Assembly (NCBI GenBank): GCA_947071285.1
Contig: CAMTFK010000006.1
Location: forward strand, 1 to 45,832
DNA: 45,832 nucleotides
Reading direction: 5' to 3'
Origin: an uncultured Bacteroides sp.
Lineage (GTDB): Bacteria > Bacteroidota > Bacteroidia > Bacteroidales > Bacteroidaceae
The translations under genes were made by a program, and so were the position numbers. Below are positions 23,291 to 30,480 of the stretch, one piece after another. The notes under the pieces were generated by a model. That model did no database searches, was not told where the DNA came from, and saw only the letters and a list, made by a program, of their open reading frames with translations. Within the stretch, counting starts at the first letter, position 1, and every line of letters starts with the position of its first letter.

Positions 23291-25212
23291 AACGAGGATT
23301 ATGTACTTTATTGATAATGCTGGGATTTATTTTGCGCGCGTCGGCCGGGCTGACACCTCAGGAGCAGATTGTGCGTGACAGTATTTTTAGGGTATATCAT
23401 AGCATGCCTGCCGACTCTGCACGTGTAGAATATCTGAAAGGAATGTTCCAACAAAATATCAGGGCAGACTGGGCCATCGAACTTGCTGATTCAGCCTTAC
23501 AGGCAGCGATAACTCTTCGGAATGGGGCTCTCGAACTGGTTATGTGCCATGAAATGTTTCGTTATCCGCAGTATCGCGGTGACTTGCAGGAGATGGAGCG
23601 GAGACTGGAAATTTTGAAAGAGTGCAGTTACCGCCAGAAATCTTATGAGTATTATTACTCATCCTGGGAAGCGGTGCTCGATTTGCAGTGTTCCAGAGGA
23701 AATATAGAATATGCAATCTTGCAGGCCAAACAGATGAAAACAGAAGCCGAACAGTTGAAGTATGATAAGGGGATATGCACTTCTTATATGGCTTTAGGCT
23801 GTGCATACGGCTATTCACAACAGTATGCCGAAGGTGCGGCGGCTTATAGAGAGGCATTGAAGTGCCCGACGATAAGTACCCGTGAGAAGCTGGATACTTA
23901 TTGGGGACTGAGTGGCTGCTATATCGGATTGAAAGATGTGGAGAATGCCGTCAGTATTTTAAATCAGGAGAAAGAAATACTTGAAAAACTCGCCGGTGCA
24001 AAACCGACGAACTACACCTTATATCGTGACCGTCTGCTGGATAATCAACTGCGTTTCTGTCAACTCTATGCAGAGATGAAAGATATTCCTAACCTGAAAT
24101 TCCATCTATCAATAGCGAAGAAGCATTATACTGAAGAAGTCTTCCTGCCTTACTATTTTCAATATCATCTGTCGTGGGCTAATTATTACCATCTGATTCA
24201 GGATTGGGATGCCTGTTTTGCTGAACTGGATTTAGTACAGGAACGAAGTAAAGGTTTGCAACCCTGGTATGAACAGAATGTCCGGAAGACCAGAGCACAA
24301 TATCTGTGGGATGCCGGGCGGAAAGAAGCTGCATTGGATGCCTGTAAAGAGATTGCTCAGATAGGGGATTCTCTTATACAACGTTTCCGTGCACAACAGG
24401 AAGAAACCCTCCAAAGCAACTATCGGATAAAAACAGAACTACTGAAACAGACGGAACATAAAAATAAGGTGAAGTGGCTTACTTTTACTGCAACCACGGC
24501 ACTCCTTATTATAATACTTATATTTACTATCCGCACCTTATACATTCGCTCTCTTTTGAAAAAGGCCGAAGCGGAAACACGTGCTGCAAGTGAACTAGCC
24601 CGGAAAGCCAACCATATGAAGGATATTTTCCTGAAGAATATAGTTGATGATATCAAAGTGCCTTTGGATAGTGTCGTTCGCCTTTCCAGACTCTTATCTG
24701 TTGAGAGAGCTACTCTCTCTCCCGAACAAAGGGCAGAATACTCATCCAGTATTACGGAGAGCTCAGAAAGACTGATAACACTGGTAAACAATGTACTCGA
24801 CCTGTCGCGTCTTGAATCCGGCATGATGCGTTTCGATGTACAGCCATATGATGTTGTTCAACTCTGTCGTGATGCCATTTATATGGCAGGCATGCAGGAA
24901 GGTAATCGTGCTACTGTTGCTTTTGAGCATGATGTAGACTCTCTTATGTTCCATATAGATAGCAGTAGATTCTTGAAATTGATGACTTCTCTATTGGTTG
25001 CCAAAGATGAGGCTGCCATTCAATGCAAACTTATCGGGATAAATCAGGAGATAAGATTAACAGTCACCGGAAGTCCGTTATCTGTGGCTGTGCCGGACAG
25101 ATTGCAACAGATACAGCACGACATCAACCGTCTGTTTGTTGAAATATCCCACGGCACTTATGCAGTTAAAAGTGAAGAAGCATGTATCACGGTTTGTTTC
25201 CCATTGTCATAA
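23287..25212 (+). CDS. TPR sensor with degenerate (pseudo) histidine kinase domain
   Basis: This 641-residue protein has a signal peptide (1-20), periplasmic TPR-like repeats (about 60-370), a transmembrane helix (about 397-418) and a coiled linker. Its kinase-like C-terminal half has lost its key residues. The H-box is FLKNIVDDIKVPLDSV, so the phospho-acceptor His is Asp454. The N-box Asn is Ala572. The G1 box DTGxG is replaced by TGSPLS near 594-599, and the G2 glycine loop is absent. It should neither bind ATP normally nor autophosphorylate. The dimerisation helices (up to NVLDLSRLESG) are well kept. With its ATGA coupling to the active kinase, it probably acts as a sensor and allosteric partner through heterodimers. 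Confidence 0.88.
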   Translation: MKRGLCTLLIMLGFILRASAGLTPQEQIVRDSIFRVYHSMPADSARVEYLKGMFQQNIRADWAIELADSALQAAITLRNGALELVMCHEMFRYPQYRGDLQEMERRLEILKECSYRQKSYEYYYSSWEAVLDLQCSRGNIEYAILQAKQMKTEAEQLKYDKGICTSYMALGCAYGYSQQYAEGAAAYREALKCPTISTREKLDTYWGLSGCYIGLKDVENAVSILNQEKEILEKLAGAKPTNYTLYRDRLLDNQLRFCQLYAEMKDIPNLKFHLSIAKKHYTEEVFLPYYFQYHLSWANYYHLIQDWDACFAELDLVQERSKGLQPWYEQNVRKTRAQYLWDAGRKEAALDACKEIAQIGDSLIQRFRAQQEETLQSNYRIKTELLKQTEHKNKVKWLTFTATTALLIIILIFTIRTLYIRSLLKKAEAETRAASELARKANHMKDIFLKNIVDDIKVPLDSVVRLSRLLSVERATLSPEQRAEYSSSITESSERLITLVNNVLDLSRLESGMMRFDVQPYDVVQLCRDAIYMAGMQEGNRATVAFEHDVDSLMFHIDSSRFLKLMTSLLVAKDEAAIQCKLIGINQEIRLTVTGSPLSVAVPDRLQQIQHDINRLFVEISHGTYAVKSEEACITVCFPLS

Positions 25213-25265
25213 TGGCTTTTTCATGGTGTGAAATCGTGGATACCCGAAAAATGGCAGAAAATGCT

Positions 25266-25273
25266 TATCTTTG
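25266..25273 (+). promoter_or_regulatory. -7 box of the small Lys-rich protein gene
   Basis: TATCTTTG lies 38 bp before ATG 25312. This supports independent transcription of the small gene. Confidence 0.5.
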
Positions 25274-25311
25274 TGCCGGCTTAAGAATAATAATAAAAAG
25301 AAACCGAGTAT

Positions 25312-25494
25312 ATGAGTGTAGAAGATGCAATGATGGGCGGTATTGTCTTTAAAGGAAAGAAAGACAAACCAAAGGAAGATGGAAAGGTAAAGACCAAAGC
25401 CAAGAAAAAGTCGTATGTTACCGGAAAACATGGTTCCGGTGCTGCCAAAATGAAGGCGGATATACGGAAGAAAAGGGCGAATCGTCATAAATAA
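25312..25494 (+). CDS. Small lysine-rich protein of unknown function
   Basis: This 60-residue, very basic protein has an N-terminal MSVEDAMMGGIVFKGKK, then a Lys/Gly-rich middle (KPKEDGKVKTKAKKK, VTGKHGSG) and a basic C-terminus (MKADIRKKRANRHK). There is no signal peptide or membrane segment. It has its own promoter box and a strong terminator, and an ordinary ATG start, so it is likely real. The charge suggests nucleic-acid or ribosome binding, but I do not recognise the family. Confidence 0.7.
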   Translation: MSVEDAMMGGIVFKGKKDKPKEDGKVKTKAKKKSYVTGKHGSGAAKMKADIRKKRANRHK

Positions 25495-25496
25495 AG

Positions 25497-25560
25497 AGTG
25501 ATAGGGTGATAGAGTGGTAAGGGGATGTATGCCCATCACTTTATCGCCCTATCACTTTTT
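25497..25560. terminator. Long bidirectional terminator between convergent genes
   Basis: AGTGATAGGGTGATAGAGTG (25497-25516) pairs with CACTTTATCGCCCTATCACT (25537-25556) with few mismatches. It is followed by TTTTT on the plus strand and lies just before the VOC stop. Confidence 0.75.
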
Positions 25561-25564
25561 ATTC

Positions 25565-25942
25565 CTATTTTGCCGGAAGAACTTCAATCCAGTAGTCATC
25601 CGGATCATGAATGAAGTATAATCCCATAGATGTATTTTCGAAACATACCCATCCCATCTCTTTGTGATATTGGTGGATAGCATCATAATCACCTGCTACG
25701 CGAAAGCATAGATGGCTTTCGTTCTCTCCGAGTTCATAAGCTTGCGGATGTTCTTTGAGGCATGTCAGTTCCAGTAGGAAACCTGTGCTGCCGTCCGTCA
25801 GATAAACCAGCGTAAAAGAACCGTCTGAGGCTTCTTTGCGGTGATGTTCTTTCAGTCCCAATGCCTTTTCATAGAAAGCGATACTACGTTCCAAGTCGGT
25901 GACATTGATATTGAAGTGGTCGAATTTACTTTTTACTTCCAT
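25565..25942 (-). CDS. VOC (glyoxalase/lyase-fold) protein
   Basis: This 125-residue protein has two betaalphabetabetabeta modules. Module one starts FDHFNINVTDLERSIAFYEKALGL. Module two starts SHLCFRVAGDYDAIHQYHKEMG and ends FIHDPDDYWIEVLP. The His and Glu residues at the expected metal positions (His near the first strand of each module, Glu in LLELT and IEVLP) are kept, which fits a lactoylglutathione-lyase-like enzyme. Bacteroides usually lack glutathione, so the true substrate may differ. A low-complexity dyad lies directly upstream of the ATG. Confidence 0.85.
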   Translation of the reverse strand: MEVKSKFDHFNINVTDLERSIAFYEKALGLKEHHRKEASDGSFTLVYLTDGSTGFLLELTCLKEHPQAYELGENESHLCFRVAGDYDAIHQYHKEMGWVCFENTSMGLYFIHDPDDYWIEVLPAK

Positions 25943-25947
25943 GTAAT

Positions 25948-26060
25948 TTAGTGATTAGTGGTTAGTGATTAGTGGTTAGTGATTGGTGATTAGTGATTAA
26001 TTGAACTGCGCCTTTATGCTGCATAGTAATTAATCACTAATCACTAACCATTAATCACTA
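25948..26060. repeat. Low-complexity GATTAGTG dyad repeat
   Basis: Tandem units of about 7 bp (GTGATTA, GTGGTTA) run from 25948 to 26002. Inverted copies (AATTAATCACTAATCAC onward) run from 26028 to 26060, enclosing a 25-nt loop; the innermost 17 bp (25986-26002 with 26028-26044) pair perfectly. It fills the whole gap between the VOC start and the DUF4468 stop, which lies in the right arm. Confidence 0.85.
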
Positions 26061-27185
26061 TTTTACGAATGCTTTCACAATTTCACCCACATACATGCGT
26101 GGCTGACCATCCATAGGAGCTTGTGAAGGCATCTTCTTACATTCCAGAACAACAGACGGTTCTGTCTGATTGGCGGGATAGAAGCGTACTGTATACGTTT
26201 CGGCTTTCTCCATTTGTTCGTAAGGCTGGTCGGGAGAGAGGAAGCTGAATATAACAGGCTTACCTGACGACTTGCCCAATGAACCACCGGCATTAGCCGT
26301 CATCATGGTCATGTTGAATGCATCCGAGCCAATCACGAGTACTAACTTGCCTGCACCCATCTGGATAGCATTGGTGGGTAATTGGTCGGGAACTACTTCC
26401 TTGTAACCCTGTACTGCATTTGAAGCAACAGGAGTGGCCGGAGTGAGCGGGGTGGCAGGGATAACCGTGACTTTTTCAGCTTCTGCCGGAGCTTTCACTT
26501 CAACCGCCGTCTTAGGCGCAATGACTATCGGGCCGGAGTTAATTACACTCTTTTCTTCTTTTTTCTCTTCAGCCGGAGCAGCTTCAGTTGCCTTTTTAGC
26601 GGTAGAAGCGCTCAGAGCTTCGGCGGCTTCTGTAGCAAGATCATCTACAAAGTCAACTGTTTTTCTGCGCCACTTGGCAAGGCCACGCACTAATTTGGTT
26701 TTAGCCTTGTTCAGCGCATATTTGTCTACAATCCACTCTTCCGCCGTATACTTTTCTTTTCCTTCGCGGTAGACGTAGCGGATTTTTTCTACTTCCATTG
26801 TGCACTTTTCGGGAGCACAGACAACAGAGAGCTGATAGAGAATCTTTGTACGGTCCAGTGAGAGAGCGCTTGAACTGAATACAATCCACTCATCGCCTGT
26901 ACCTACGATTTGTCCCTCTTCGAGGTTGGTATAGACTACACGACTGGTGTTTTCATTCTTTTTCAACCGTGCTTCCATCCAGTTCTGCATGCGTTTGAAG
27001 ATTTCTTCCTGAGACATGCCGGGAATACTGAATTCTTTGGTGAATACTACTTTCCCGTCTACTTCGGGCACTGCACCCGCCAGATACCTACTGTCGTCAT
27101 CTTTGTCTTTATTCTGGTCCGCAAACACGGTAGCCGGCAGACAGACGCATAACAGTACTAAAAGAAATTGTGTCAAATTTTTCAT
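26058..27185 (-). CDS. DUF4468-type exported protein
   Basis: This 375-residue protein has a signal peptide (1-22). An N-terminal domain (about 43-160) resembles the TBP-like fold called DUF4468: KVVFTKEFSIPGMSQEEIFKR, GTGDEWIVFSSSALSLDRT, and CTMEVEKIRYVYREG. An Ala/Glu/Lys/Pro-rich linker (about 190-250) follows, then a C-terminal domain (about 262-375: NAIQMGAGKLVLVIGSDAF, ending MYVGEIVKAFVK). The periplasmic function is unknown. It follows the MBL gene by 12 bp, so the two are probably co-transcribed. The end of the gene lies in a dyad repeat. Confidence 0.75.
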   Translation of the reverse strand: MKNLTQFLLVLLCVCLPATVFADQNKDKDDDSRYLAGAVPEVDGKVVFTKEFSIPGMSQEEIFKRMQNWMEARLKKNENTSRVVYTNLEEGQIVGTGDEWIVFSSSALSLDRTKILYQLSVVCAPEKCTMEVEKIRYVYREGKEKYTAEEWIVDKYALNKAKTKLVRGLAKWRRKTVDFVDDLATEAAEALSASTAKKATEAAPAEEKKEEKSVINSGPIVIAPKTAVEVKAPAEAEKVTVIPATPLTPATPVASNAVQGYKEVVPDQLPTNAIQMGAGKLVLVIGSDAFNMTMMTANAGGSLGKSSGKPVIFSFLSPDQPYEQMEKAETYTVRFYPANQTEPSVVLECKKMPSQAPMDGQPRMYVGEIVKAFVK

Positions 27186-27197
27186 AATAGGTATGTT

Positions 27198-27929
27198 TTA
27201 TTGAGTTATATCGAAACTTTCGCCCCTGTGGGTTATGGACAGAAAACGGCAACCTTTGCTTTCGGCAAATATCCGGAAAGCATTCCCACCCTGGTATTCC
27301 TCGCTGAAATGCATAGGTACAAATATAGCGGTTTTTATCCGTTCCACGAATTGTTCCGCACCTCTCATATAATCTTTTCCGATGCGGTTGTCCACAGGAA
27401 ACATGGCTACGTCTACCGAAGGGGCGGTCTGTTGGAGGCATTTCACCTCGGCAAGGAAGTCACCTTCCGCTTTCCGGATTTCCTGCGGGGTGGACTCTTC
27501 GCTCCAATGCCAGTTGTTCAGGTCTCCGGCATGAAACAGCCGTACGCCTTGCAAGTCAATCAGCAACGAGATTCCCACATCCGTGGAACCGAATGCTTCA
27601 ATACGGATATTCCGGTCTTCGTACACATCACCTTTATTAATATAAGTGGCATCCTCGCGCGCGGCACGGCGGTGTTTCAGGATGTCTTTTGAGAAGATGT
27701 AGTGAATATCCGGGCGTTCGGCTTTCCATAAAAGAACTTCGCGATTAAAGTGGTCGGGGTGAAAGTGGGAAGAGAGCACATATAGTTCTCCCGGTTTTCC
27801 CAGCAGATAGTCATGGACGATACCTTTATTATATTCCGTTTCAGAGGAATCTTTATAGTAATCGATAATGACCGTCACTCCGTCCGCTTCAATCGCGAAG
27901 CCGCTATGGTAAATGTAATCAAGTTTCAT
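27198..27929 (-). CDS. MBL-fold metallo-hydrolase
   Basis: This 243-residue protein starts at ATG 27929; the frame also contains a TTG at 27941, but ATG and MKLDYIYHSGF are the better start. The metal motif HFHPDH and the downstream HAGDLNNWHW, plus a conserved His (VPMHFSEEY), are the zinc ligands of the UlaG-like metallo-beta-lactamase family. No signal peptide is seen, so it is cytoplasmic. The substrate is unknown; relatives hydrolyse lactones, phosphodiesters or act on RNA. It sits just upstream of the DUF4468 gene (12-bp gap). Confidence 0.85.
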   Translation of the reverse strand: MKLDYIYHSGFAIEADGVTVIIDYYKDSSETEYNKGIVHDYLLGKPGELYVLSSHFHPDHFNREVLLWKAERPDIHYIFSKDILKHRRAAREDATYINKGDVYEDRNIRIEAFGSTDVGISLLIDLQGVRLFHAGDLNNWHWSEESTPQEIRKAEGDFLAEVKCLQQTAPSVDVAMFPVDNRIGKDYMRGAEQFVERIKTAIFVPMHFSEEYQGGNAFRIFAESKGCRFLSITHRGESFDITQ

Positions 27930-28010
27930 GCACAGGTTCAATTATAGCGCAATATTACGAAAAACACTACACAAACCTTGGCTTTTAGCTGTTATTTTTA
28001 TCTAAAAGAC

Positions 28011-28715
28011 TTACATCGGCACTTCTATCAGCAGAATATGCGAGTCTTTCAGCGTCTCCAGCTCAAAGCTATTGGTGTCGTATACACCCATGCCGTCACG
28101 GCGTGATAATACGGTGTCATCCACCTTCACTTCACCTTCGATGACGAAGATGTATACACCTGCGTGAGACTGGTGCATGTGGTAGCCTATCTTCTTTCCG
28201 GCCTCTATTTCACCGATAGAGAACCATGCTTGCTGCAACATTTTGGCAGGAGCATCACCGTCCGGCGAAACAATCAACGTCATTTCATTCTTGCGTAGCA
28301 ATGGGCGGATATCATAGTCCTGATAAGCAGGTGCTGTATTCAGCTTCTCCGGCATTACCCAGATTTGCAGAAAGTCTACCGGTTCGGTATCGCTGCCGTT
28401 CATTTCGCTGTGGTAAATTCCGGTACCTGCGCTCATGGTCTGTATGTCACCCACAGTGATGGTACGGCTGTTTTTCTGGCTATCGCCATGTTTCAGCTTT
28501 CCTTTCAACGGGATGGAGATGATTTCCATGTTCTTATGCGGGTGGGTGCCGAAGCCTTTACCCGGAGCTACGCGGTCATCGTTCAGCACACGCAAAGCGC
28601 CGAAGTTCATCCGGCGTGGGTTATAGTATGTGTCGAAGCTGAAAGTATGGTGGCTATCGAGCCAATCATATAGAGCACGTCCACGGCTTTCTGCTTTGTC
28701 TATTACTTTTTTCAT
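28011..28715 (-). CDS. Pirin family protein (bicupin)
   Basis: This 234-residue cupin protein has the N-terminal pirin motif GFGTHPHKNMEIIS and then EMNGSDTEPVDFLQIWV, which supply the Fe-binding His/Glu set of the pirin/quercetin 2,3-dioxygenase (YhaK-like) group. The second cupin half is ASIGEIEAGKKIGYHMHQSHAGVY-like, with His residues at SHAGVY. It is cytoplasmic and often induced by redox stress in other bacteria. It stands alone between the ldhA dyad repeat and the MBL gene. Confidence 0.88.
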   Translation of the reverse strand: MKKVIDKAESRGRALYDWLDSHHTFSFDTYYNPRRMNFGALRVLNDDRVAPGKGFGTHPHKNMEIISIPLKGKLKHGDSQKNSRTITVGDIQTMSAGTGIYHSEMNGSDTEPVDFLQIWVMPEKLNTAPAYQDYDIRPLLRKNEMTLIVSPDGDAPAKMLQQAWFSIGEIEAGKKIGYHMHQSHAGVYIFVIEGEVKVDDTVLSRRDGMGVYDTNSFELETLKDSHILLIEVPM

Positions 28716-28786
28716 AATTTATTCCTTTCTTTTAAATGGTTGATATGCATAGATAACAAACTGGTTGTGAAAAAGTTTAGTAGAAA

Positions 28787-28897
28787 AGCTACGAGCTACA
28801 TAGCTACAAGCTACAAGTAGCTGCGCTATGAGCGCTATCATACCGCAAGGCACTTGTAGCTCGTAGCTATGTAGCTTGTAGCTGTGTAGCTTGTAGC
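28787..28897. repeat. Low-complexity AGCTAC dyad repeat
   Basis: Units of AGCTACAAGCTAC and AGCTACGAGCTAC form the left arm (28787-28821). GTAGCT-type units form the right arm (28852-28897), with a loop of about 30 nt. It directly abuts the ldhA stop (28898-28900) and leads toward the pirin ATG. The sequence is unrelated to the repeat at 25948 but the placement is alike. Confidence 0.8.
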
Positions 28898-29896
28898 TCA
28901 TACCACCTTGTTCTCCAAAGCTTTCCCGCTTGCAAACTCCCTGATATTCTGCAATGTAGTCGAAGCAATGTTTCCTAATGCTTCCCGGGTGAAGAATGCC
29001 TGGTGGGAAGTTACAATGACATTATTGAACGAAAGCAGGCGTGCCAGTACGTCATCATCAATGATGTGGTCCGACTGATCTTCATAGAAGTATTCACTTT
29101 CCTCTTCATACACATCCAGTCCGGCGGAACCGATTTTCTTGTTTTTTAAGCCTTCTATCAGGGCATTGGTGTGTATCAGTTGTCCGCGCCCTGTATTTAT
29201 AATCATTACGCCGTCCTTCATCTTGCTGATGGAGTAGTCGTTGATGAGATATTTGGTCTGCTCGGTGAGGGGGCAGTGCAGGGAAATGATGTCCGAACTG
29301 TGGTAAAGTTCGTCCAGTGTGGTATATACTACCTGATGTTCGCGGGCAAAGTTATAGTCTGGATATAAGTCGTAAGCCAGAATATTCATTCCGAAGCCGC
29401 GCAGAATCATGATGAGTTTCTTTGCAATCTTTCCGGTGCCGATGATGCCGACTGTTTTTCCGTACATGTCGAAGCCGAGCAATCCATGAAGGGAGAAATT
29501 ACCGTCACGGGTGCGCCAAGTGGCACGGGGAATTTTACGATTCAGCGAAAGCATGAGGGCAACGGTATATTCAGCTACGGCATAAGGCGAATAGGCGGGG
29601 ACACGTACCACCGTGATGCCACATTCGGCTGCTGCTTTCAAGTCCACATTGTTGTATCCGGCACAACGCAATGCCAGCAATTTTACGCCATTATCGGCCA
29701 TCATACGCAACACGTCCGCGTCTGCAGTGTCATTTACGAATATGCAGACAACATCCACACCCTGTGTCAATATCACGTTGTGTTTGTTCAGGTGTCCTTT
29801 ATAATAGCGGAGTTCAAAATCGTACTCTTTATTCTTCTCATTGAACGAAGCCTCGTCATAGGGCTTGGTGCCGAAAAAAGCAATTGTGTATGCCAT
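28898..29896 (-). CDS. ldhA: D-lactate dehydrogenase (2-hydroxyacid dehydrogenase)
   Basis: This 332-residue cytoplasmic NAD-dependent enzyme has the Rossmann motif GTGKIAKK (153-160), NTGRG with catalytic Arg237, LDVYEEE with Glu near 264-266, and TSHQAF with His298, the Arg-Glu-His triad of the D-isomer family. It would reduce pyruvate to D-lactate during fermentation. The N-terminal AFFGTKPYDEASF matches D-lactate dehydrogenases. The upstream region, 29897-30480, holds a large inverted repeat whose loop carries the only TAnnTTTG box I can find for this gene. Confidence 0.9.
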   Translation of the reverse strand: MAYTIAFFGTKPYDEASFNEKNKEYDFELRYYKGHLNKHNVILTQGVDVVCIFVNDTADADVLRMMADNGVKLLALRCAGYNNVDLKAAAECGITVVRVPAYSPYAVAEYTVALMLSLNRKIPRATWRTRDGNFSLHGLLGFDMYGKTVGIIGTGKIAKKLIMILRGFGMNILAYDLYPDYNFAREHQVVYTTLDELYHSSDIISLHCPLTEQTKYLINDYSISKMKDGVMIINTGRGQLIHTNALIEGLKNKKIGSAGLDVYEEESEYFYEDQSDHIIDDDVLARLLSFNNVIVTSHQAFFTREALGNIASTTLQNIREFASGKALENKVV

Positions 29897-30028
29897 AACT
29901 TCTTAAGTTTTTATGATTTGTTGTATATAACATAAACACGTGCGTGGATGATAAGGTTCAGAAGTTGTGGTTGTTTACAGGTAGCCTTTTCTGGCAATTT
30001 TATACTTGCAGCAGACTGTTTTTGGTCT

Positions 30029-30252
30029 TGCAAGAAACTAATTTCCCAACCACAAGAAACTAATCTTTGCGCTGCGATGAACTAATATTTTTCTTGCATC
30101 TAATTATTTATACTACAACTATTAAACTTTCCTACAACATCTATTGTAAGAAACAAATATAATTATTGTAAGAAACAAACACAATTGATGTACGAATAAT
30201 TAGATGCAAGAAAAATATTAGTTCATCGCAGTGCAGGAATTAGTTTCTTGCA
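30029..30252. repeat. Nested inverted repeat with perfect 37-bp arms, candidate inverton
   Basis: The inner arms 30072-30108 (CTGCGATGAACTAATA onward) and 30195-30231 are exact reverse complements, 37 of 37 bp, around an 86-bp spacer. An outer imperfect arm pair lies at 30029-30046 (TGCAAGAAACTAATTTCC) and 30236-30252. The spacer holds two 22-bp tandem repeats (30143-30164 and 30165-30186) and a promoter-like box. It lies in the 584-bp gap between the divergent ldhA and FadL genes; the rest of that gap is AT-rich, with nothing else recognisable apart from the 30445 promoter box. Size and layout fit an invertible promoter, but no recombinase is in the window. Confidence 0.9.
30154..30161 (-). 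promoter_or_regulatory. -7 box inside the inverted-repeat spacer, pointing to ldhA
   Basis: The minus strand reads TATATTTG, with ATTG 20 bp upstream as a weak -33 element. It is the only TAnnTTTG match between 29897 and 30300 on that strand. The spacer is asymmetric, so inversion would turn it toward the FadL gene. Confidence 0.4.
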
Positions 30253-30444
30253 TGTTTGAGATTAGTTGGTTGCGAGATTAGAATTCGTTGTTGATGATTA
30301 TGAGATTATCTCTTCCCGGTTCTGTTATACATTACCTATATCTTTTCTTTATCCGTTTCATTAGAAACTGTTTCTTTTTTCAATTAATTTTTGCCCATAA
30401 TGTATATTTCTGCACAAAACACTTTCTAATGTGCAATATTATTG

Positions 30445-30452
30445 TACCTTTG
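30445..30452 (+). promoter_or_regulatory. -7 box of the FadL-like gene
   Basis: TACCTTTG lies 28 bp before ATG 30481. Confidence 0.55.
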
Positions 30453-30480
30453 CGCCCGCTAACAATTAAAATATATTTAG

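Noticed and set aside
30143..30186. Two tandem 22-bp repeats considered as a CRISPR array
   Set aside because: There are only two units, with no spacers and no cas genes; better read as part of the promoter-region repeats.
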